A stretch of 64,000 bases of DNA from Silene latifolia. Its lineage: Eukaryota > Streptophyta > Magnoliopsida > Caryophyllales > Caryophyllaceae. A program made the translations under genes and the position numbers. This document shows, in pieces, positions 23,968 through 35,900 of the stretch; position 1 is the stretch's first letter, and every line of letters starts with the position of its first letter. The notes under the pieces were generated by a model. It was not told where the DNA came from, did no database searches, and saw nothing but the letters and a program-made list of their open reading frames with translations. Location: positions 8,758,001 to 8,822,000 of the forward strand of contig NC_133526.1 of assembly GCF_048544455.1 (NCBI RefSeq), in the 5' to 3' direction.

Positions 23968-25286
23968 TGTAACACCCCCATATTCAGAGGAGCCTTAACT
24001 AGTTCTTCCTTAGCATATAAGGACGTTACCATCTCGGTTGCCCGAGGTAAGTAATCATCAAAAGTCGATAAAAGAACATTTATAGTTATATTACAAGTAT
24101 TACAACCAACTCAACAAAATAAAGATATAACTCGTGAGTTACACACTATCTATATCGAAACTCGTGAGGACTCCTCCCGCCAGGACTCCAGCTATCAACA
24201 ACATCAACACCTGCTAAGACTGACTGCTCACCATAAGGGATCACGACAGACACATAGAAATAACAAGACAACCACACAAGGTCAGTACTGAGATAAGACA
24301 TGACAAAACCAACAACATCTATCAACACAACACAGCACAATCAGTCATACATACAATCACACCCACTCCAACCAATCTCCGTCACCGACTGTCCACTGGA
24401 CCAACCCTGCCAGTGGGGGACCGCAGCCGTACCCACCAAATCCCCGCTCATCATACCGAGCGATAACCCTGTCCCATTAATGTGCACACCCCCTCCCATG
24501 GCGGGTTCCACAGAGGGCGAAACTAGGGCGTGGAGCCACTCCCGCAAGTGACTCCACTCAGCCGAGGACGCACCTCGAGAACCAGAGACAAACAATCACA
24601 GACAGCTGCAATACAACAACAACCAACAAACTGTATACACCAATCGATCACCGCATATACGTTGCCAAACAAACGCAACAACAACACAACAACCATGACA
24701 CAACAATCGACACACTAGACTATCCATAGAAACTGAGTAGGCGAACCTACCTTTATGCGACTGCAACCATTCCATGTCCACACACGCAACATCCAGCAAC
24801 CAAGCAACACCTATATATATAACATAACCATCTATCACAACCAAGCAAACCCTAACTGAAACACAAGGCACAGATGATGATGATGACATACCTACATGAG
24901 GAGAACTGGCAAACGACCGCTACCCGACTCAAGCTATGCATTCCTAAGGCACAAGGACCTTCAAAGGCTTCCATGGAGGTTATATGGTGAAGGGAAGGGA
25001 GAGAGGCGACCTAAAGATATGAAGAAATGAGGCGGAAATGATTTGAGGATTTAACAAAACGCGATTATAAACCCTTGCTGAAAACCCGTTACTCGATCGA
25101 GTGGCCAACCTACTCGATCGAGTGGCCCTTACTCGATCGAGTATCCAAGCTACTCGATCGAGTAGCCTCTACTCTAAGACGAGTACCACTCCTAACTCAA
25201 GGCACATGATAACTTGGTACGCACTTCTAAGGACTATTACCGCTCCCAAGGTCAGTCAACGGGTTTTTAAAAGGGCGGGTATTACA
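23968..25286. mobile_element. Solo LTR nested in the Athila LTR, TSD gattt
   Basis: The insert begins TGTAACACCCCC and ends GGGTATTACA, with TG...CA ends, and is flanked by GATTT at 23963-23967 and 25287-25291. No internal region, primer site or second copy is present, so this is a solo LTR left by recombination between two LTRs. The end wording resembles Tekay/Del-type chromoviruses. Near 25088-25165 four copies of TACTCGATCGAGT follow each other at about 20-bp spacing. It is younger than the Athila element, since it sits inside it. Confidence 0.88.
25088..25165. repeat. Tandem palindromes TACTCGATCGAGT
   Basis: Four near-identical 13-14-base palindromes centred on CGATCG, separated by short spacers (GGCCAACC, GGCCCT, ATCCAAGC). 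They lie inside the solo LTR, near its right end. They could be protein-binding sites of the LTR or merely a simple tandem repeat. Confidence 0.75.
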
Positions 25287-26246
25287 GATTTAGTTACTCA
25301 TATTAAAATATAAATTGCAAACTAAATTGGAAGAGTGCTAAACATGGTTCTATAATTTATATAGATTAGGTGATATAACATCTAAAAGAAATAGTGATAA
25401 TATAAGATGAATAAAGTACTTAATTATAAACTATGTAATAACTAAAATAGTAATGTAAAATTGCAAACTTAGAATTAGAAATACCTTAATGGAAGAGAAC
25501 TTATATAGAAGAACAAATAATAACCAAATGCTTGAACAACAACTTGTAGAACAAAATGTTGAAAGATTAAACTAATGGAATGCTTAACAATTTGTAAACT
25601 AAAATGAGAAAACTAATGAGAGAAATATGATGCTTAAGGCTATTGTAAGTAATTTGAGACGTGAAAATGAGATGCCCTAAGCCTTGGAATGTCTTTCCTA
25701 TTTATAGGAGAGAGAGAAGAAACGTAAGCATTCAAGAGGGATGCAATCCTGATCGGGGCCATGCCACCCCGATCGGGGTCGTGTGTCTCCGGGTATTTTG
25801 GCTTCAATTCTTGTTTAATGCTCGAGGGAATCCAATGTTTGCGATAAATGATCCTTAATGCACTCGGTTAATGCTTCATAAATCCTTTTAAGAGCATCTA
25901 AATGAGCATCCTAAGCTTTGATATTTTCCACATGATTTTTGGACTTCTTATTGGGCTCTTGTAGGATAATTTTGCATTTCTCACACACACTTGTTTGGGC
26001 TTGGGAACACCTTTCATTGTCATGCTTGGTCCATCTTGTTTCCACTTAGCTTAATGAACTTGATGTATGCTAATGTGATAGGAAAAAGCCTCTAAATGCT
26101 TAGATTCCTACAAAAGCGTAACAAACACGACAATACACCTAGAACACAATATTAGCTCAAAAATATACTAATTAAAGTATGATGAACAATAAAAACCAAG
26201 CTAAAATGAGGGATAAAAGTATATATAAAATGAACATATCAGATAC

Positions 26247-26621
26247 ACATGGTATATAAATTTAATATTTATTATATGTACCTATAATATATATTTAATG
26301 TACCTCATATATACGTAAAATGTACATGATAAGTTATCGAGTCATTTTTGATAACTAATTAAAACAAACATGATATGAACCTTTAATAAGTATTATATGC
26401 ACCTATATTATAAATTTAATGTACCTCTCATATACATAAAATGGAAATGATTTATTCATCCGTGCATGCTAATTAAAATAAATATGATATGTAGTTAATA
26501 AATGTACCTATAGTATATATATTTAATGTACCTTCTAAACAAATTAAAGCTACCCGATGATATGTTGAAAAGTAATTGATAAATAATTCAAATAAGCATA
26601 AATAATTTGATATGTACCCAT
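26247..26621. other. AT-rich ATGTAC repeat field, right half
   Basis: No gene. This continues the field seen at 16610-16991, with phrases such as TTTAATGTACCT and TATGTACCTATA recurring every 40-80 bases. Confidence 0.5.
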
Positions 26622-26913
26622 CCCCTTTATATTAAAAGAATAAGAGTTCTCAAAAAATTTCCCGCCTAAATAAATTTGGCTATAATTGAGCTTTTATTAT
26701 ATCATATTTCTAATTGAGCTTTTATTATATCATATCTGTTATTGGCCTTTTATCTGGATTATACTGAACTTTCGCTTTTCCACCGATTAATATAAAATAT
26801 AATAACAATAAATTTCCAATTAAATTTCAAATTAAGTTAAATATCAGTTTTATTATTATTTTCTTTAATGTTTTTATCTAAAATACCCCGCATTCGCGCG
26901 AGATCTATACTAG
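26622..26913 (+). mobile_element. Small Helitron-like element
   Basis: The segment begins TCCCCTTTATATTAAAAG and ends CCCCGCATTCGCGCGAGATC then TATACTAG. TC at the start, CTAG at the end, a degenerate CCCGC...GCG hairpin about 12 bases before the end, and insertion between A and T are Helitron hallmarks. It interrupts the ATGTAC repeat field on both sides. It is about 290 bp and non-coding, so non-autonomous. Confidence 0.55.
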
Positions 26914-26955
26914 TAGTTATTATAATATGTACCTATATCATATGGTCAATGTACC

Positions 26956-26958
<3 letters not shown>

Positions 26959-27010
<52 letters not shown>
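26959..27010. repeat. (TA)n microsatellite
   Basis: About 26 uninterrupted TA units within the ATGTAC-rich field. Confidence 0.95.
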
Positions 27011-27013
<3 letters not shown>

Positions 27014-27839
27014 AAGATGCATCTAACGAATTAATGATATGTATTCTGATAAGTAATTGAAATATACATGACATGTCATATAGGAATATATTATGTACCT
27101 GCAATGGAAATAAAATGTACATTTGGCATAAGTATATGATTTCAATTTTAAATTCTCTTAATTTTTATTTTCATGAAAGTAATAATAACAATTTACAGTT
27201 TGTTTTGTTCATAGTATATAATATGAGTTATGTCATTCTCAAATAATGCCATCTATAAAAGATAGCAATTTATAGTTTTATATAAATTTAATTTATATTT
27301 TAATTAAGAGATTATAGTATAGATCTTAGTGAAAATATTATAATTTGATGAAAAAAACTAATTTTAATGAAAAGATAGTAAGTTAATGAAATAAAATATA
27401 ATTATATGTTTCTTTATTTAGTAAATGCAATTAATTGTAATAAGCTTCTTTGTTTAAAAAATGCTTTTTGGAGGAAACATTTGTGAGATTACATATTCTT
27501 TTAGTAGATAAGGGATTCTAATTTAAGACGAATACTTCCGTTTTAAGTTTTTCAAACGGATCAAATACCAACCCATTTTTATATATCAGACAAACATCTT
27601 GTGAATTCTATGCATTTCATTTTTGTCTAATTTAAAATATTTGATTCATTAAAAACCCTAAGACGGATATATCATTTTTAAAAGAGACTAGCTTGTTATT
27701 ATTACCTTGTACTGTAAATACATAAAAAAATCAGTAAGTCTCGCTTGTGACCTGTATATCCGTCACAAGCTTGTAACTGGTTAAATGTTTCCCACATGGT
27801 CAAATGCCCCAGTCTTAAACACTAAACTAAGGTTACTTG
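27011..27839. other. Featureless AT-rich intergenic DNA
   Basis: No gene or RNA seen. At 27735-27776 the phrase ATCCGTCACAAGCTTGTAAC matches the ends of the CCGTCACAAGCTTGTGACGG MITE family found further right and is probably a fragment of one. Confidence 0.5.
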
Positions 27840-28798
27840 CAGGGCCGGCCCTGGGGTGTGCAACCCGTGCGATCGCACAGGGCCCTCAATTTTGGAGGGC
27901 CTATTATAAAGCCCAGTTACAGAGTATGTGTAATATATTTTGTTTTTGTGCTTCTATGTCAAACTGTTTGTAGTGTCAGAGTGGTAGTATTGTTTCCTGG
28001 TGCTCCCAACATCCTGTGTTCGACTCAGCTGAGCGTCATTTTCAAGATTAATTTTTTATTTAAAAATCACACAAGTTAGTCTTAACGAGAATCGAACCCG
28101 CGCCTACTTGATGAAAGCATGAAGATTTAGCCAACATGCGAATGAAATCCACTTGAAACTTCAAAGCACAATTTACTTTATAACATACCTGTTGGACCTC
28201 ATTTGCTTATTTTTATCAAAATTGTTTGATATTTTTAAAAAATTGTTACCTTATATTTATATATTAACATAGTGTGTATATATAGAGTTGTCAACGATAT
28301 GAGCCGGCTCGTTGAGCCCTCGGAACAGGCTCGAGCAAAGCTCGGCTCGTGCTCGGTCGAAACCGAACTCGAGCTGAGCTTGACTAAATACGAGCCGAGC
28401 CCGAGCTCCGCAAAGCTCAGCTCGGAAGCTCGTTTGGGCTTCTATATAATTTTTTTATAATCTTTATATTGTAATATTATTTTTATTTTAAATTATATGT
28501 TATTTAACATATATATAAGTATATTATAATATAATATAATGATTTTAGTATTTTATAATCTTATTTATTTTTTAAAAATATTTATATTTAGTTAGATGTA
28601 AAAGGTGAGAACTAGCTCAAGCTTCAATTTTTTAGGTTCGACGAGTTTCGAGCAGAGCCCGATCACGAGCTAAAATATTCGAGCTGAGCCCGAGCCCACC
28701 CAAGCTTAGCTCGGCTCATTTACACCCCTTTGTATATATATTAGGGGCCCATTTTTTCAATTTCGCACAGGGCCCCCAAAATGTCAGGGACGGCCCTG
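27840..28798. mobile_element. hAT-type transposon, non-autonomous, 8-bp TSD
   Basis: The ends are CAGGGCCGGCCCTG and CAGGGACGGCCCTG, inverted copies with the CAGGG start common in plant hAT elements. They are flanked by GTTACTTG (27832-27839) and ATTACTTG (28799-28806), an 8-bp duplication with one mismatch. Subterminal GCACAGGGCCC words occur at both ends. The interior has no transposase. It holds a tRNA-like word pair (27970-28040) and a second element at 28284-28731. Confidence 0.85.
28284..28731. mobile_element. Nested element built of GAGCTCGGCTCG words
   Basis: It begins AGAGTTGTCAACGATATGAG and ends GCTCATTTACACCCCTTT, with GTATATAT on both sides (28276-28283, 28732-28739), an 8-bp duplication although of simple sequence. 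Both ends are filled with degenerate AGCTCGAGC/GCTCGGCTCG words in opposite orientation, with an AT-rich middle. It belongs with the other TAGAGRTG-ended elements at 41-61 kb. Confidence 0.65.
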
Positions 28799-28898
28799 AT
28801 TACTTGTAGAAATGGTTAAATAAAGAAATTGTAGAAGTTGAGGAGGCCACAGTTTCTTCCTAGAATAAGCAATCAATAAGAGGGTTTAAAAAAACTTT

Positions 28899-29500
28899 AC
28901 GGAGGGAGATGAATGATGATGTGAAGGGGGCTGACGGGAATGTGGAGCAGGTCAAGGTGAGAAAGAAGTGGAGGAAATCGGAGGAGGGAGTGGTGAAAGT
29001 GAATGTTGACGGCGGAACGAAGGAGGGCTGGGGAGTGGGTATTGGAGCGGTGTGTCGGGATAGTAACGGGAGGGTCGTTTGGGGGCTGGCGGAACACAGG
29101 AGAAGAGAGGTGGAGTCGATAATCGCGGAGGCAGTAGCCGTTCTTGAGAGCATAAAGGAGGCAAAGAGGCGTGGTCATTTGAAAACAGTGGCTGAGAATG
29201 ATTGCAAAAGTCTTATTGAAGCGCTGGAGATGAGGTCGACGGGGTCGAAGTGATTTCCACTTAGTGTTAGACGATATTTATTCTTTATTTCATGATTTCG
29301 AACTTGTTTTATGGTCGTTTGTTAGTAGGAAGTATAATAGTGTAGCGCATGAGCTTGTCCGTGTTAGCTCTATGCAATACGATAGAAGAGTTTGGGTCGG
29401 TTCTCTACCCGGACATATCATGTATATTGCTTCTAATGATCTTAATGAGATGAGGTAATCCCGCATTTGGGGTTTTTCAGGGAAAAAAGAAAAAAGAGGA
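28899..29500 (+). mobile_element. 5'-truncated LINE with RNase H domain
   Basis: 28909-29253 encodes the start of an RNase H (VKVNVDGGTKEGWGVGIGAV, AEAVAVLESI, ENDCKSLIEAL), and 29264-29458 its end (LWSFVSRKYNSVAHELVRVS). One extra base near 29246 puts the halves in different frames. The Asp, Glu and Asp of the active site are visible. After the stop comes an A-rich tail (GGAAAAAAGAAAAAAGAGG). TTTAAAAAAACTTT lies before it (28885-28898) and a near copy after it (29501-29516), a likely target duplication. Plant L1 LINEs with a C-terminal RNase H are known, so this is read as a 3' fragment of such a LINE. A host RNase-H-like pseudogene is the alternative. Confidence 0.7.
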
Positions 29501-29520
29501 TTTAAAAAAAAACTTTCCTT

Positions 29521-29909
29521 TTATATAGAGGAGATATAAATACTATTTAACTTGTTACAAGTTTGTAATAAATAGGTTCATTACAAACGAGAATTTGTGG
29601 AAAAAAATATCCCGAAGTGTTAAGGAGTGTACAAACTAGTAACCGTAGAGAGAATTAGACACGAGAGTGATTTAGTGACCTCAAAACATAAGAAAGTACG
29701 CGCACCATAACTGAAAATCCTGAAATGACAAAACATTCATAGCAACAACCCAAACTCAGAACGTGGGCCTTTTTAGTTCTCACAAAATCCTCTCCTTTCC
29801 TTTCTCTCTCCATAAAAACTCTTCTAACCACATCTTCCTAATTACCCCCACACCTCACAATTCTACTTATATTATATATATTTAATTCATTTTCCAGCTA
29901 GATATATAT
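29521..29909 (+). promoter_or_regulatory. COP1 promoter and 5' leader
   Basis: The space between the LINE tail and the COP1 start is only about 400 bases. A pyrimidine-rich stretch at 29780-29870 (CTCTCCTTTCCTTTCTCTCT) is typical of a plant 5' leader or Y patch. No single TATA box is convincing; TATATTATATATA at 29868-29880 is too near the ATG. The LINE insertion therefore sits inside or at the edge of the proximal promoter. Confidence 0.45.
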
Positions 29910-32900
29910 ATGGAGGAGAGCTCCAATGGCGGCGGCGGTGGTGGTGGCGGAGCTTTAGTTCCTTTAGTTAAGTCATCTTCACTTGATACGGCGGTGAAGC
30001 CGATTTCTGTTGCGCAACCGCCGTTGCTGGATCACGCTACGGCGGAAGATACTGCGGCGGAAGATACTACGACGGCGGAGATGGATAAGGATTTAATGTG
30101 TCCGATTTGTATGCAGATGATTAAAGACGCATTTTTAACAGCTTGTGGACATAGTTTTTGTTACATGTGTATTATTACTCATCTTCGTAATAAGAATGAT
30201 TGTCCTTGTTGTTCTCGTCATCTTACTAATAATCAGCTTTATCCTAATTTCCTCCTTGATAAGGTAATTTTAATTAATTAATTAATTGATTGATTTTTGT
30301 ATGTAAAATGATGTGAATTGTAGTTGTATGTTAATTGATTTTTGAGTTTGTTTGTGCTTTATTTGTAGTTGTTGAAGAAGGCTTCGGCTCAACAAGTTTC
30401 GAAGTTCGCTTCGCCCATGGAGCAGTTTCGCCGTGCGCTTCAGCAGGTCAGTCACGCGTTTACTTGATTTCGCGGTTTTTATGTTTTGTTTTGTTTTATT
30501 TGTAGTTGTATGTACATTTGATTGATTGATTGATTGTTGTGGAAATGTTTAAAGTGAGGTTATGGTATGCTGGAAATTGTGATTGTTGGAGTGATAGTCT
30601 AGTGTTTAGTAGCTTTGCGGAAATGCTTTGATTTTCTTTTTAAAATCTGGATTCTGTCTCAATTTCAGCTATTTATTGAAAGATCAAAAGTAGTGATCTT
30701 ATTGTTAGTTGCATACATTTTTATTCAGTTTTCTAGAGTATTCCTATCGATATTTGCAGATTATGTAGGAATACCATTAACTTCATGGTTTGCATAGAGG
30801 CAAATGCAAATGCACGAGTCGTAAGGGTGTATTTTTGGGATGGCTTTGGCTTATAGGGGTTACCGAGGGGGAGGTCAGGTTTAAAATTAGATTGCACTGG
30901 TCACTGGTGGAATCACACATAACATAGCGTAAATGACACGTGAAATGAGGATTCAAGTAACATCCCAACTGAAGATCTAAGTCCTAAGATGATAGGAATA
31001 TTTTTCACTTTGAATTTGTTTCTTGCTAGAAATACCGATAGAAGCATGTGCTGTTGAATTTCGCCTTCTTGATGCTGTCTCTATGTAAAATGGTTGCTTC
31101 CCTGCTTGTGTGTAAGCATGCACTTGTATAGTTTAGTAGACTGGAATTGACTAAATGATGACCATTAACTTGAATATTTTTGATGTTTCGTCTAATGGTA
31201 TGACGTAGCATGGTTCTTTTCTGAATATCTGCTGTCACTGTTTAATTCATTGCTTCTCTTTCATTAGTATATTTTTTGAATATGTTCTGCCAAATGAGTC
31301 TTATATTTACTTCTGATTCGTAGTCAGGGTTGTGAAGTGTCAGTCAAGGAGGTGGACAATCTGTTGTCACTTTTAGCAGAGAAGAAAAAGAAGATGGAGC
31401 AAGAAGAAGCTGAGAGAAACATGCAAATTTTGCTAGATTTCCTGCATTGTTTAAGGAAGCAGAAAGTTGAGGAGCTCAGTGAGGTGAATTGAAGTTCGAC
31501 TCGTCTAAGTTCTTGGATAATTCCTTCTTAATGAGTTTCTGAACAGATACTTGTTTAGTACCAAGGCTCTATGGCTGTGCTTTTACACTGGCATTGGCAT
31601 GTAATTGCTGCTATATTTCTTTTGTAGATTCAAGCTGACCTCCAGTTCATCAAAGAGGACATCAGTGCCGTCGAGAGACACAGGATGGAGCTATATCGTG
31701 CAAGGGATAGATACTCGGTAAAACTAAGAATGCTCGGTGATGATCCTACACAAAAATGGCCTTCAACAGCTGATAAATGTGGTGGTGGCTTTTCGTCTGG
31801 TTCTCGTAGCTCATTAGGAGGGTTGGCTGCAGGAAGTTTCCATAACAAGAAAATGGACGGAAAGGCTCAGTTAAACTCTCATGGGCCTTCAAGAAAGGAT
31901 GCTTTGAGTGGGTTGGATTCACAGTACATCAGTCAGTCAGGTTTGGCTGTGATGAGAAAGAAAAGGATCCATACGCAGGTTAGTAGTTGGTTACTTATAT
32001 CCTTTGGTATATGATCTTTCAGACAGAAATTGTTTATGGGCGCTTCCACATATTTCACTAGTTGACTGTAGCATATTGTATTTTGGACACCGAGTCTTTC
32101 AAATAGTGATTGGTCATGTTTGCTGCCTCACATATTACTAGATGATAGTATATTATATTATGTACCAATGAAATGTCAAAAATACATAAATTGGCAAGGA
32201 ATTTTTTAACCAATTTTTGCAAAATCAGTGTTCCAATCTCCATGAATTTTAGTCTTTTAGCCTAAACTGCCTTTAACTTGATGTCATTTACATCTCTTCA
32301 TCTACCTTCTGGCAACACTCATGAGAAGTGACCACTTGTTTTTTATTTCTTTGTTTGGAGCAAGTCACAACCTTCATTAAGTTTAGTTGAAAATTTTGGC
32401 TCTTTCAAGCACAAAATTATATTAGTTTCCCGTCGAAGTGATTGATTTGTGTGCTACGGGCCTAAGGCTTACTGTGTCTCCCATCTGGTTTCCTCTTTGT
32501 ATGCTTGGCAGTCGATTTAAACATTCCTGTGTATAGCTTTTAAATAGGCTTTCCTTCTATATGCTTGTAGTTCAATGACCTACAAGAATGTTACTTGCAA
32601 AAGCGTCGTCAGTTGGCTAACCAGTCATTCAAGCAAGATGAAAGGGATACAAATTTTATGCAAAGAGAAGGCTACAGTGCAGGTCTTGCGGAGTTTCAAT
32701 CTGTACTGTCTACCTTCACCCGTTATAGGTTCATATTTCCTCTTTGCTCGTGCTTGTTATCATAATGAAACTGATTTTGTGGTCTTGTTGGTCTACAAAG
32801 TTTTAATTTAACTTGATACCTCTTTTTGTTTGACACAGTCGCTTAAGAGTTATAGCTGAACTGAGACATGGGGATCCTTTTCATTCTGCAAATATTGTAT

Positions 32901-35900
32901 CGAGGTGAACCTTTGAATTTTGTCTTCTACTGCTGAATATCTTAATTTGAATCTCTGGCTCCAAGTTATAGGGCCTTGCAGTTTAAGGAAGCAGAAATGC
33001 AGATTTAGGTCGAACTTGATTGCGAGAAGTAAACTAGTTCTCAAATAGCTCCTTGGAGGTTTCATTACTCTGACATAAGCATTCCCTCTGTGAGGAGTTC
33101 ACATGTAATGTAACTTAAACATGCATGGTTTAGAGGGACCTTTACATTGAAATGAAAGTAGATCCGAACGTTCTTTTTGTACTAGGCAGAGTTATGAAAT
33201 ATCAAAGATAGATGCAGTGTCTGTGAAACTAAGATAACACTAATCATTTGTTAAAGCTAGCGGAAAACATGAGGATATAAACTGCTGTACAGCATCCAAT
33301 CTTAACAGCAATTAAGGAAAAATCTAAGCAATATAACTAAAACAAGAAAGCATGGGAACTGAATGCATGAGCTGTCTAGACAAAAAAAGTTGGTAATGTT
33401 TATTCTTTTCTTATGTTTTGTTTCAGCATAGAATTTGACCGTGATGATGAGCTGTTTGCTACTGCTGGAGTTTCCCGAAGGATAAAAGTCTTCGACTTCT
33501 CCTCGGTAAGTTGATCCCGATATAGTCAGTCTTCTTCCATTGTCTTTTTGTACAAATAATTGGAGCAAATTAACAGAAATACTTTATCCCAGAAGTGTCC
33601 ATCTAATGATTTAGATGTTATATGGCTTTATATCTTTCTACTACTACCTTCATCACATTTATATTGTTTCCTTTTGACTTTGATGGTTAAATATATGTAA
33701 TGGTGCAATGTTAAATTTGTCATGGCACATATGTAAAAGTTGTAACCATTGTATACCAGGTTTAGAGCCCGTACGTTGCTCGGTTAAGTGACAATATTGC
33801 AAGATAACTTTGTGCTCCCTCCACATCTCTAAGATGTTCCACATTTCCTAAAACGAAAAATTCAAAAGATGTTCCAGTTTCCTTATTAGTCTATTATTTG
33901 TGGTTCTTAGGACTTGTGACCCCACATTACGTTTAAAAATAGGTGCAGCAGAAAATGAGACAAGGATGAATCTGTTTCTGCTTCTTCGTCATTATGGTGG
34001 TTCTGATCTGTCAGAAATTGTAGTCTTAATGTGTCTTTAATACAATAGCTTTGAGGGTTACAGCTTGTGTCTTTTCCGTTCTGTCATATGACTTGTCCAT
34101 CTGCAGTTTGATTTAAAGTCATCAGAGCTGACCTCTGCTCCTTGAAGGGAAAGGAATTAGGATAGGGTGCACAGCTGTGCTTGTTGAGCCTTCATCTTAA
34201 AGTTCTGATAGCTTGTGATCCAACACATTGGCAATGTATATTTTGTATGAAGCACTAAACACATAGGATAAGCGTCTACCGCCTGTTTGTGTAATCTAAC
34301 AAACAATAATGCATGTGAAAGCAAGGTCTCGAACGGTTTAGACTTTTGAAAATTCTGATTTTTGTTGGCTAGTTCTCATTGACCTTGAACCTGTACTAGT
34401 TTGATTTGGCAGGGCTTCTAGAGTTCTAGGTATGGTTTTAGTCAATGTTACTGATATTTCACTTCCGTTGCGCGTCGTGTATCCAACGTGTCAACAGTCA
34501 ACACGACACACCAGTTCACTTAAGCAACAACATTAACTTATAAGAAAATAGCCGTGTTTAACACTCGGCACAACGTCTGGCACTTCAAGAGTTGCCACCT
34601 AGCCAGAGTGACATAGGTCTTAATTCATCTAAAGTTTCTTTAATATATGTATTCTAAAACCCAAAAATTGCTGCTGATCTTTTGTGGGATAGATGTATGG
34701 TTTGCATCACCAGTTAAACTCTTTTTCACATTTCAGGTGGTGAACGAACCTGCAGATGCACACTGCCCTGTTGTTGAGATGTCGACGCTCTCAAAGCTTA
34801 GTTGTTTGAGCTGGAATAAATTTACTAAGAACCAAATAGCTAGTAGTGATTACGAAGGAATAGTTACAGTATGGGATGTAACAACACGCCAGGTAACAAC
34901 TAATAATAAGTACATGCCTTTTCCAAATCAAAAATTTCATTTTTTCATTATTATGTTGGCCGTGCTATTACTCCTCTCTCTATGTATAATTTTGTTCACT
35001 TGTGGTTAGAGAGTGATGGAATACGAAGAGCATGAGAAACGAGCATGGAGTGTTGATTTCTCCAGCATGGAACCTACTATGCTTGTATCTGGCAGTGACG
35101 ACTGCAAGGTATTTCACCCTGTTATTTGCTGACATTTTGTGCTGAGCATATATTTCATTTTAATAGCTTCTCAATTACCAGCGAAGATACCCCCCCTCCC
35201 CCCGGTTACACTATAAATTCAATTATTGACTTGTTAATGGACTAAGCATGAGTGGTTAAGGGGTCATAAGGGTGATGGTAATAGTGGAAGTCTTCAGTTC
35301 AAAGGAGCTTGTAGCATTTTTCTTCTGGTTTATTTTCAGCCTTGGTCGGTTGGTCCTATTTTTTCTTCTTATACATTGTTGCAAATACTGTTGAGTATTA
35401 AAGCAATAGTGCACTTGTAGATAGTGTAGAAGTAACATTTTGAGTTTTGCATAGGTCATCGTTATCACCGTGAGCTTTTTACTGCCTTTTTGTACTACAC
35501 GTTTGCCATATTAAAAGTTAAATTTTGACATTGATTCCTGGCCTGCCACTGTCATAGTCAGGTCTTGTGATTAATTTCCAGCATGTCGGTTTTTGGTAAT
35601 TAACATAGTTACCATGGGAAAACACCTTCCAATGTAGAATTTGGTTGAAACCTGAAACCATTACTTTCTAGAGCACTCCTACTGGCTACAGTATATTTGA
35701 TTCATCTCAAAATTAGGACGACTGGAACTCAAAAAGGGGAAAGTAGTATGGTGTTATTAGTAGGAATATCATGACTGAATGTCAATCATGAAACCTAGAG
35801 CTCTGGTCGCCTGTTGCTTAAGGTCGAGTCAATAATGACTTGCACATATGTAACTTCACTACGTCAAATTTCTATGTAATTGTCATAAATATCTGAATAT

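Larger units (their letters stand above)
16992..26241 (-). mobile_element. Athila-type Ty3/gypsy element without RT/integrase, TSD gatac
   Basis: Two LTRs (16992-18522 and 23380-26241, the latter enlarged by an insertion) flank a 4.86-kb internal region. GATAC lies on both sides (16987-16991 and 26242-26246), a perfect 5-bp target duplication. The minus-strand primer-binding site, gag and protease are recognisable; no RT, RNase H or integrase wording is present. Such gag-only or gag-protease elements must borrow pol from relatives. The LTRs differ by roughly 3 percent, suggesting an age of about two million years at commonly used plant rates. The coding part has several breaks. Confidence 0.92.
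23380..26241 (-). mobile_element. 5' LTR of the Athila-type element, interrupted
   Basis: Without the nested insertion the LTR is about 1538 bp, matching the other LTR (1531 bp). The 1319-bp insertion lies at the point where the other LTR reads AGAGATTTAGTT without a break. The two palindromic CGATCGGGG words recur at about 25750-25780. Confidence 0.92.

Noticed and set aside
24146-24889. Several overlapping open frames on both strands
   Set aside because: They lie wholly inside the solo LTR, overlap each other and show no domain.
27970-28040. tRNA gene candidate
   Set aside because: Box A/B-like words are present, but no cloverleaf with paired acceptor stem could be drawn; kept only as a low-interest finding.
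28860-29178. Minus-strand frames opposite the RNase H sequence
   Set aside because: Shadows of the plus-strand RNase H coding stretch, rich in Pro/Ser as expected from its complement.
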